NCBI GenBank assembly: GCA_022565075.1
Contig: JADFKG010000001.1
Coordinates: 1-33,591 of the forward strand
Origin: Chloroflexota bacterium
GTDB taxonomy: Bacteria > Chloroflexota > Dehalococcoidia > SM23-28-2 > RBG-16-64-32
Reading direction: 5' to 3'
DNA length: 33,591 nucleotides
This document shows positions 1 to 7,177 of the stretch, piece after piece; position 1 is the first letter of the stretch, and each line of letters opens with the position of its first letter. A program made the position numbers and the translations under genes. The notes under the pieces were generated by a model. That model was not told where the DNA came from. It worked only from the letters and a program-made list of their open reading frames with translations, and made no database searches.

Positions 1-827
1 TCGATCCCTTCCTCGAGCACGATGCGGAGTCCTTCCCGCAGCGCGTAGAGCATCGTCATCGGCGGCGTGTGGTGGTACATACGCGTGGTGCCACCGCCCC
101 AGTAGCGCCCGAGGATGTTCAGGTCGAAGTAGAAGCTGGAGACCAGCTCCTTGCGGCTCTGGATCACCTGCATCGCCGCCTCGCTCACGGTCAGCGGCGC
201 CATTCCCGGCGGGCCGGACAGGCACTTCTGCGTGCCGGCGTAGCAGACGTCGATGCCCCAGTCGTCGATCCTTAGCTCGCAGCCGGTGAGGCTGGTGACA
301 GCGTCGACCAGCAGGAGCGCACCGGCCTCGTGCGTGATGCGTGAGATCTCTTCGAGCGGCTGCAGGATGCCGGTGCTCGTTTCGCCGTGCACGATCATCA
401 CGGCCTTCGTCCGGCCAGCTTTCTTGAGCGCCTCACTGATCTGCTCCGGCTCGATGATGCGTCCCCAGTCGGCCTCGACGGGGAAGACGGTAGCGCCACA
501 GCGCTTCGCCATGTCAGCCATACGCGTACCGAAGAAGCCGTTCATGCAGACGATGACGTTGTCGCCCGGCTCGGTGATGTTGTAGATGGCCGCCTCCATG
601 CCGGCGGTGCCGGTGCCGGAGATCGCCATCGTCATGTCGTTCTCCGTGCGGAAGGCTGTGCGCAGCGGCCGCTGCGTGTCGTCCATGAGCTGGATGAACA
701 CGGGGTCAAGGTAGCCGATAACCGGCTGCATCATCGCCCGGTAGACGCGCGGGTGTACGTTGGACGGCCCGGGGCCAAGCAGCTGCCGGTGCGGCAGGTT
801 CAGTTCGCCAAGCGGTTCAGAGGTCAT
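1..827 (-). CDS. Class V aminotransferase, alanine/serine-glyoxylate aminotransferase type (3' end outside window)
   Basis: PLP-dependent aminotransferase that probably converts glyoxylate to glycine with alanine or serine as amino donor. The 275 visible residues begin MTSEPLGELNLPHRQLLGPG and include the family's GPGPSNVHPRV opening, the ISGTGTAGMEA phosphate-binding segment, the VDAVTSL aspartate region and GTQKCLSGPPG, where Lys201 should be the Schiff-base lysine. Family members are about 380 residues, so roughly 100 C-terminal residues lie beyond the left edge. The ATG is preceded on the minus strand by AAGGA with a 7-nt gap, which supports this start. It is on the same strand as the glycine cleavage operon downstream of it in the window, which fits a glyoxylate-to-glycine route. 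Substrate preference (alanine, serine or another donor) cannot be decided from the sequence. Confidence 0.88.
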   Translation of the reverse strand, partial: MTSEPLGELNLPHRQLLGPGPSNVHPRVYRAMMQPVIGYLDPVFIQLMDDTQRPLRTAFRTENDMTMAISGTGTAGMEAAIYNITEPGDNVIVCMNGFFGTRMADMAKRCGATVFPVEADWGRIIEPEQISEALKKAGRTKAVMIVHGETSTGILQPLEEISRITHEAGALLLVDAVTSLTGCELRIDDWGIDVCYAGTQKCLSGPPGMAPLTVSEAAMQVIQSRKELVSSFYFDLNILGRYWGGGTTRMYHHTPPMTMLYALREGLRIVLEEGI

Positions 828-844
828 GGCTACATCCTTGTTCT

Positions 845-895
845 TGTCATCCTGAGCGGCAAGTCCGCCGAGAGGCGGACGTAAGCGAAGGATCT
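845..895 (+). repeat. TGTCATCCTGAGC-type intergenic repeat with hairpin
   Basis: The copy starts TGTCATCCTGAGCGGCAAG and ends AGCGAAGGATCT. Between them GTCCGCC (863-869) and GGCGGAC (874-880) form a perfect 7-bp hairpin with a GAGA loop. Repeats of this general form are known as common intergenic elements in many bacterial genomes. A related half-copy starts at 1281, so two copies bracket the GIY-YIG gene. Confidence 0.8.
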
Positions 896-930
896 GCGAC
901 CTCGCGCGATCACTCAACCTCCATGGGGCA

Positions 931-1218
931 TCACCAGTCCGCGCCGAGATCACTCCAATCCGGATTAGTGCTCCTTATTAGAGCGGCCTTTCGCCTTCTC
1001 GTCCACCCCTTGAGCTGCTTCTCCCGGGCGAGGGCCGCGTGGACGTCCGATGTCTGCTCGAAGTAGACCAGCCGTTTCAGCCGATAGCGCTTCGTGAAGC
1101 CCTCGACGACACCAAGCTTGTGTTCCGCAAGGCGTCGCGTAAGATCGCTCGTCACGCCGATGTAGAGGGTGCCACTGTGGTTCGTAAGGATGTAGACGTA
1201 GTAGTCCCGCACGGTCAC
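931..1218 (-). CDS. Small GIY-YIG domain protein
   Basis: A 95-residue single-domain GIY-YIG protein of the short UPF0213/YhbQ-like kind. The signature is visible as YYVYILTN followed by GTLYIGVTSDLTRRLAEHK, with the later REKQLKGWTRRRK helix and the NPDWSDL end typical of the group. The family fold is a nuclease fold, but most short members have no proven substrate. The start is uncertain: the open frame extends to a TTG at 1248, while GTG at 1218 or 1212 sits just before the conserved YYVYIL; GTG 1218 is chosen because a GGTGAT lies 5 nt upstream. The gene stands alone between the aminotransferase and gcvPB and is closely flanked on both sides by TGTCATCCTGAGC repeats, which suggests it may have arrived with them. 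Confidence 0.8.
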   Translation of the reverse strand: MTVRDYYVYILTNHSGTLYIGVTSDLTRRLAEHKLGVVEGFTKRYRLKRLVYFEQTSDVHAALAREKQLKGWTRRRKAALIRSTNPDWSDLGADW

Positions 1219-1276
1219 AGGATCACCGATCGCGTCCCGGAGCCCCAAGCGCTATCTGGCGCGCCGGCACTCCTCT

Positions 1277-1521
1277 CTACCTGTCATCCTGAGCGGCAAG
1301 TCCAGCGCCAGCCGGACACGAAGGAAGGAGCTATTTTCCGCTGAAGAACGTGAAGTCGAACTCCGTACAACGTCCGCCGAGTTTCGGCCTGCATTTCCGG
1401 CCGCAGCTCGCCAACGCGGCGCAGAGATCCTTCGCTTCGGATAACGGCGGTTAGTTCTCTACCAGCCTTTAGCCCTCGATAGTCGCCCTGCCTCAGACGG
1501 CCGGCTCAGGATGACAGGTAG
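1277..1521. repeat. 245-bp MITE-like element with 18-bp perfect terminal inverted repeats
   Basis: The left end (1277-1294) reads CTACCTGTCATCCTGAGC and the right end (1504-1521) is its exact reverse complement. Internally, GAGATCCTTCGCTTCGG near 1423-1440 is the inverse of the AGCGAAGGATCT tail seen in the copy at 845-895, so the element is built of a left half and an inverted right half of the same repeat. No reading frame inside looks like a protein. No clear target-site duplication is seen. It fills the space between the GIY-YIG gene and the stop of gcvPB, ending 12 bp from the latter. Confidence 0.75.
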
Positions 1522-1533
1522 GAAGGATGACGC

Positions 1534-3029
1534 CTATGCCGGCGGTTGCCAGCGCAGCACCGGCTTGCGGGCCGCCGACGCTTCGTCCAGGCGGCGGAGC
1601 GGCGCGGTGGTCGGAGCGGCCTTGACGATCTCGGGCGTCTCGGTGCACTCGCGGTCGATGGCCAGCATCGCGTCGCAGAAGGCGTCCAGCGCCTCGATGC
1701 TCTCCGTCTCGGTCGGCTCGATCATCATCGCCTCGTCGACGATCAGCGGGAAGTAGATCGTCGGCGGGTGGAAGCCGTAGTCGATCAGGCGCTTGGCGAT
1801 GTCCAGCGTCTTCGGCCCGCGCGCCTTCTGACGCGAGCCCGAGATCACGACTTCGTGCATGCAGGGCCGGTCGACGGCGAGCTTGTAGGCGCCCTTGAGC
1901 CGCGCCTGCACGTAGTTGGCGTTGATGACGGCGTTCTCGCTGACGTCGCGCAGTCCGTTGCCGCCGAGCGACTTCATGTAGGTGAGCGCGCGGACGAGGA
2001 CACCGAAGTTGCCGTGGAACGCCATCGTCTTGCCGATCGATTTCGGCGGCCGTGCCAGGCTGAAGCTCCCGTCAGACCGTTCGACGACCGGCGCCGGCAG
2101 ATACGGCGCGAGGTGCGACTTCACGCAGACGGGCCCGGCGCCGGGGCCGCCACCACCGTGCGGAGTTGAGAACGTCTTGTGCAGGTTGAGGTGCACGACG
2201 TCGAAGCCCATATCGCCAAAGCGCGCGCGGCCCAGGAAGGCGTTCTGGTTCGCGCCGTCGCCATAGAGGAGCGCACCTTTGGCGTGCAGCATTTCGGCGA
2301 CCCGGCCCACCTGGCGATCGAACAGGCCGAGCGTCGAGGGCAGCGTGTACATCATCCCGGCGACCGTCTCGTCGATATTCTCGGCGAGGAAGCCGCTGTC
2401 CGCGTTACCGTCGGCGTCGCATGGAACGATGACGACGTCGAAGCCAGCCATCGCCGCGGTCGCCGGGTTCGTGCCGTGAGCGGATTCAGGTACGAGCACC
2501 TTGCGGCGCGCGCTATCGCCGCGGTCCTGGTGGTAGGCCTTGATCATGAGAATGCCGGAGAGCTCGCCCTGTGCACCGGCGGCCGGCGCCAGACCCGCCG
2601 CGTCCATGCCCGTGATCGTACAGAGCCACGTCTGCAGCTCGTACAAGAGTTCGAGCGCGCCCTGCACCGTCGCGGCTGGCTGTTGCGGATGGACAGCGGC
2701 GAAGCCGGGCAGGGCGGCGACGTCCTCGTTGACCTTGGGGTTGTACTTCATCGTGCACGACCCCAGCGGATAGAAGCCGGTGTCGATGCTGTAGTTGAGC
2801 CGGCTGAGCGCCACGAAGTAGCGGATGACCTCGTTCTGCGCCATCTCGGGCAGCCGCAGATCGTCCCGCAGGAAGCGCTCGTCCGGGAGCGGCGACTGCG
2901 GAACGTCGAGCGCCGGGAGCATGACGCCCTTCCGTCCGGGGCTGCTGTGGTCGAACGTCAGCTTGCCGCCAACGTCGGTGTGCGGCGGGGCCATCGGCTG
3001 ATCGAGGGAGACGTGTTCGTCAGTCATGG

Positions 3030-3033
<4 letters not shown>
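1534..3033 (-). CDS. gcvPB: Glycine dehydrogenase (decarboxylating) subunit 2, P-protein beta part
   Basis: C-terminal, PLP-binding half of the split P-protein; with GcvPA it decarboxylates glycine and passes the aminomethyl group to lipoyl-GcvH. The 499 residues include YPLGSCTMKYNPK near residues 88-100, SAHGTNPATAA near 185-194, and HLNLHKTFSTPHGGGGPG, where Lys286 is the expected PLP lysine. Length is normal for the family (about 480-500). The ATG overlaps the TGA of gcvPA by 4 nt, so translation is probably coupled. A second ATG two codons further in is an alternative start. Last gene of the gcvT-H-PA-PB operon; the MITE-like element follows directly. Confidence 0.95.
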
Positions 3034-4360
<1,327 letters not shown>

Positions 4361-4361
<1 letters not shown>

Positions 4362-4750
4362 CAGTCGCCCTCCGCCTCGATGAACGCTTCGTACTCGTCG
4401 GCCGAGAGCAGCTTGTCCAGCTCCGCCGGGTCCGAGAGGCGCACCTTGATTAGCCAGCCGTCGCCGTACGGGTCGTCGTTCACCGATTCGGGGCTGTCGG
4501 CGAGGCCGTCGTTGGCCTCGGTCACCTCACCGGAGACCGGCGCGAAAAGCTCCGACACCGCCTTCACGGACTCGATCTCGCCAAGCTTCTGCGCGGCGCT
4601 GATTTCCGCGCCGACCGCGGGCAGCTCCACGAAGACGATGTCGCCCAGCTGGTCCTGCGCGTAATCGGTGATGCCGATCGTGCCGCTGTCACCTTCCACG
4701 CGCACCCACTCGTGTTCCTTCGTGTACTTCAGTTCAGGCGGGCTGACCAT
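4361..4750 (-). CDS. gcvH: Glycine cleavage system H protein (lipoyl carrier)
   Basis: 129-residue lipoyl-domain protein that shuttles the aminomethyl and reduced lipoyl groups between the P, T and L proteins. It begins MVSPPELKYTKEHEWVRVEG and has the lipoylation motif GEIESVKAVSE, with Lys63 as the expected modified lysine, followed by the PVSGEV turn. The frame is open much further upstream across gcvT, but ATG 4750 is chosen because AAGGAG lies about 4 nt before it and the protein then matches the family length. It lies 28 bp after gcvT. Lipoylation would depend on LipA, encoded at 27460-28422. Confidence 0.95.
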
Positions 4751-4778
4751 GCGTCTCCTTCCGGACGGATCCTTCGGA

Positions 4779-5888
4779 TCAGTTCTTCTTCGGTCTCTTG
4801 TACAACGGCCTCGGCACGACCTCGACCGGCAGCGCCTTCCCCCGAACGTCGACCTCCAGCCGGCATCCAACTTCGCCGAGCGCCGGCGGCACGAAGCCGA
4901 GTCCGATGCTGAGGCCAAGCGTCGGTGAGAAGCCACCGCTCGTGACAACGCCAACGTCGGCGCCATCGTTGCGGATAGCGTGCCCGTGTCGCATGATGCC
5001 GCGATCGAGCGCCCGCAGGCAAACGAGCCTCCGCGTGACGTCTCGTTCCTTGGCCCGAACGAGCGCCCCGCGCCCCAGGAACTCCGCGCCGTCATCAAAC
5101 GTGACGACCCAGTCGAGGCCGACCTCGAACGGGTTCGTTTCCTCGTCGATGTCGTTCCCATATAGCAGAAGCGCCGCCTCCAGCCGCAGCGTGTCCCGAG
5201 CACCGAGCCCGCACGGCGTCACGCCGGCTTCGAGCAGGGCGCGCCAGAGCGCTGGGCCGCCCTGGTCCTCGATCACAAGCTCCAGCCCGTCCTCGCCCGT
5301 GTACCCCGTGCGCGAGGCAAAGAGCGTGTGCCCTTCCCAGTCTGTCTCGCCGCAGCGCCGCGGCTTGAGCGAGCGTACGAAGTCCGCGCCGATTACGGCA
5401 TCGAGCCGGGCGAGCGCGTCCGGGCCCTGCACGGCGATCATCGCCGTCGAGTGGTGGCGGTCGACGAGGCGCGCGTCGAACTGCGCAACGTGGCGGGCCA
5501 TCCAGTCGCGCATCTTCGGCGCGTTGGAGGCGTTGACCACGATCAGCCAGCGCTCATCCTCCAGCCGGAACACGTAGACGTCGTCCAGAATGCCGCCGTC
5601 CTCGCGGCAGGCGGCGGCGTAGTGGCCCCCGCCCGGCGCAAGGGTCGTCACGTCCCACGTGCTCACGTGGCGCAAGAAGCGGCCGGCGTCCGGGCCGTGG
5701 ACTTCGAAGCGCCCCATGTGCGAGACGTCGAACATCCCGGCCGCGCCGCGCACAGCGTTGTGCTCCTCGACGATGCCTGCGTACTGCACCGGCATCTCCC
5801 AGCCGGCGAACGGGACCAGTCGCGCGCCCAGGGCCACGTGCTCGCCGTGCAGCGGCGTGTGGAGGAGCGTCTCGGTCTCGGGTGACAT
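4779..5888 (-). CDS. gcvT: Glycine cleavage system T protein (aminomethyltransferase)
   Basis: Tetrahydrofolate-dependent aminomethyltransferase, 369 residues. It releases ammonia from the aminomethyl-lipoyl intermediate and forms 5,10-methylene-THF. Visible family features: HGEHVALGARLVPFAGWEMP at the N-terminus, AGMFDVSHMGRFEV, ASRTGYTGEDGLEL in the middle, GLGARDTLRLEAALLLYGND, and the C-terminal barrel ending with VPRPLYKRPKKN. First gene of the gcvT-gcvH-gcvPA-gcvPB operon, divergent from the tRNA at 5934. No strong Shine-Dalgarno or glycine riboswitch is visible in the 45 bp between them. The gene for the L protein (dihydrolipoamide dehydrogenase) is not in the window. Confidence 0.95.
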   Translation of the reverse strand: MSPETETLLHTPLHGEHVALGARLVPFAGWEMPVQYAGIVEEHNAVRGAAGMFDVSHMGRFEVHGPDAGRFLRHVSTWDVTTLAPGGGHYAAACREDGGILDDVYVFRLEDERWLIVVNASNAPKMRDWMARHVAQFDARLVDRHHSTAMIAVQGPDALARLDAVIGADFVRSLKPRRCGETDWEGHTLFASRTGYTGEDGLELVIEDQGGPALWRALLEAGVTPCGLGARDTLRLEAALLLYGNDIDEETNPFEVGLDWVVTFDDGAEFLGRGALVRAKERDVTRRLVCLRALDRGIMRHGHAIRNDGADVGVVTSGGFSPTLGLSIGLGFVPPALGEVGCRLEVDVRGKALPVEVVPRPLYKRPKKN

Positions 5889-5895
5889 TCGCTTA

Positions 5896-5925
5896 TTGAC
5901 CCGCTTCCGTCGCAGCCGTTAGGTT
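5896..5925 (+). promoter_or_regulatory. Probable sigma-70 promoter for the tRNA at 5934
   Basis: TTGACC at 5896-5901, an 18-bp spacer, and TAGGTT at 5920-5925. Transcription would begin a few bases before the tRNA 5' end. The -10 is weak, so this is a moderate call. Confidence 0.45.
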
Positions 5926-5933
5926 CGTCCTGC

Positions 5934-6007
5934 GCCCCGGTAGCTTAAGAGGAAAAAGTGCGTTTCTGACTAAGACGAGGATGTGGGTTCGAGTCCCACC
6001 CGGGGCG
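5934..6007 (+). tRNA. tRNA with GAC anticodon (nominally tRNA-Val), atypical
   Basis: A 74-nt cloverleaf can be drawn. Acceptor GCCCCGG (5934-5940) pairs with CCGGGGC (6000-6006). The D arm is GCTT/AAGT with loop AAGAGGAAA. The anticodon stem CGTTT/AGACG has loop CTGACTA (5966-5972), giving anticodon GAC at 5968-5970. The T arm is GTGGG/CCCAC with loop TTCGAGT. Positions 15 and 48 are A and T, a compatible Levitt pair. Oddities: a pyrimidine (T) directly 3' of the anticodon where a purine is nearly universal, G as discriminator where valine tRNAs normally have A, and no encoded CCA. It may be a minor, divergent or decaying valine tRNA. A reverse-complement copy of the anticodon arm lies 85 bp downstream. 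Confidence 0.75.
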
Positions 6008-6019
6008 CCTCCGATGTGA

Positions 6020-6040
6020 CGCAGAAGTCGTGACTTCGCG
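6020..6040 (+). other. Short hairpin 3' of the tRNA
   Basis: GAAGTC (6024-6029), GT, GACTTC (6032-6037), extended on both sides by CGC/GCG with one bulged A. No T-run follows, so it is more likely a processing or structural element than a terminator. Confidence 0.4.
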
Positions 6041-6062
6041 AGGGGACGGCAGTACACTAACA

Positions 6063-6100
6063 TCGTCTTAGTCAGCAGTGCTTAGTCCGATTGGGCTACC
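6063..6100 (-). pseudogene. tRNA 5'-half-like relic, inverted relative to the tRNA at 5934
   Basis: Read on the minus strand, the segment begins GGTAGCCCAATCGG and ends CTGACTAAGACGA. The last 13 bases are identical to the anticodon arm of the tRNA at 5966-5978, and GGTAGC matches its acceptor/D junction (5939-5944). The bases between agree at about half of positions. No T arm or 3' acceptor strand follows, so it cannot be a working tRNA. It may be a tRNA fragment left by a rearrangement, or a complementary segment with a regulatory role. Confidence 0.4.
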
Positions 6101-6106
6101 GACGAG

Positions 6107-6136
6107 CGGAGCGGTCACAGAGCCGCTCCGTTTTCG
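6107..6136 (+). terminator. Rho-independent terminator, plus strand
   Basis: CGGAGCGG (6107-6114) and CCGCTCCG (6123-6130) form an 8-bp GC-rich stem with an 8-nt loop, followed by TTTTCG. It would end transcripts from the tRNA at 5934. It overlaps the 3' end of the minus-strand hydrolase gene, whose stop codon is in the loop. Confidence 0.6.
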
Positions 6137-6999
6137 TTTCCGGCGGATCCGTTGGATATCTCTTCCCACTTCCGCTTGCCGTCATCCAGCCGTACCCGGC
6201 CGACGCCCGGGTACTCATGGTGCACCGAGACGATCGTCGCGTTCTTCTCGATCGCCTTCTCGACGAAGCGCTTCTTCGTCTCCAGCGACACGAGCGGCAT
6301 GGTGTCGAAGGCGCTGATCCAGGCGAGGCGCTCCAGCTGCACCGGGTGCTGCGAGAGCTCGCCGATGTAGAGCGCGTAGTCTCCTCCGGACTCCACCTCG
6401 ACGACGACGTGGTCGTCCGTGTGGCCCGGCGCGCGCACCATCCGCACGCCCGGCACGACTTCCGTGTCGCCCTCCACCAGATCGACCTGCCCGGCCTCAT
6501 CCAGCGGCTCGATGTTCTCCGCAAGATACGTACCGCGGGTACGATCGTTGGGGTGTGTCGCCGCCTCCCATTCGCCCTTCTGGATGACGTACCGCGCGCG
6601 CGGAAACGCCGGCCGCAGCTTGCCGTCATCGACGACGGTGTTGCCGCCGCAGTGGTCGAAGTGGAGGTGGCTGTTGATCACGAGGTCGACGTCCTCCGGG
6701 GCGACGCCCTCCGCCCGCAGGTTCTCGAGCAGCGTCCCGGTGTGCTCGATGTCCATCGCGCCGGGTGCGCTCCGGGACTTGTCGCCGCAGCCCGTGTCGA
6801 CGAGCACCGTCTTGCCACCGCCGCGGATGAAGAGCGAGTTCAGGCCGACGGGCAGGCGGTACTTCTCGTCGATGTCCGGCACGTACTTCTCCCACATCAC
6901 GCGGGGCACAAGGCCGAAGGTGGCGCCGGCGTCCTGACGTATAACGCCATCGCTGACGACCAGTAGCTCGAAGTCACCAATGCGGAACCAGTAACCCAT
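6115..6999 (-). CDS. Metallo-beta-lactamase-fold hydrolase
   Basis: A 294-residue MBL-superfamily hydrolase. The metal-binding motif is SHLHFDHCGG (His111, His113, Asp115, His116), with His193 in APGHTDDH and a late His260 in SVHHEY. The bridging acid position reads YIGELSQHP, so Glu213 may stand where Asp is usual. The overall arrangement (DTGCGDK before the motif, then PGHTDDHVVV) resembles the quorum-lactonase-like and general MBL hydrolase branch, but the substrate cannot be named. The open frame reaches a GTG at 7035, but ATG 6999 starts the conserved MGYWFRIGDFELLVVSDG and is preferred. The gene faces away from valS. Confidence 0.85.
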   Translation of the reverse strand: MGYWFRIGDFELLVVSDGVIRQDAGATFGLVPRVMWEKYVPDIDEKYRLPVGLNSLFIRGGGKTVLVDTGCGDKSRSAPGAMDIEHTGTLLENLRAEGVAPEDVDLVINSHLHFDHCGGNTVVDDGKLRPAFPRARYVIQKGEWEAATHPNDRTRGTYLAENIEPLDEAGQVDLVEGDTEVVPGVRMVRAPGHTDDHVVVEVESGGDYALYIGELSQHPVQLERLAWISAFDTMPLVSLETKKRFVEKAIEKNATIVSVHHEYPGVGRVRLDDGKRKWEEISNGSAGNENGAAL

Positions 7000-7105
7000 G
7001 GATGCCTGAAGGTGCGGTACGGGGGGTGCGACCACGCCAAAGGTACGCCGCGCCGATTCGGGTGGTCAAGGCGCTGACGCCCGGCGCGTGTGGATAGTGC
7101 TCACC

Positions 7106-7134
7106 TTGCCCGCAACAGGTGCGAATTCTACAAT
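7106..7134 (+). promoter_or_regulatory. Sigma-70 promoter of valS
   Basis: TTGCCC (7106-7111), exactly 17 bp, TACAAT (7129-7134). Transcription would begin near 7141, giving a leader of about 37 nt before the valS ATG at 7178. No room or sequence for a T-box leader is seen. Confidence 0.65.
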
Positions 7135-7177
7135 TCGCGTACCGGGCCCTTCTGGGGGCGCCGTTTTGTTTTCCGCT

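Noticed and set aside
5889..5933. Glycine riboswitch before gcvT
   Set aside because: Only 45 bp separate gcvT and the tRNA, too short, and no aptamer core is visible.
6010..6100. A second functional tRNA on the minus strand
   Set aside because: The D and anticodon regions look tRNA-like, but no T arm and no matching acceptor strand follow.
7081..7177. T-box leader for valS
   Set aside because: The space from promoter to ATG is only about 37 nt; there is no specifier stem, T-box sequence or terminator.
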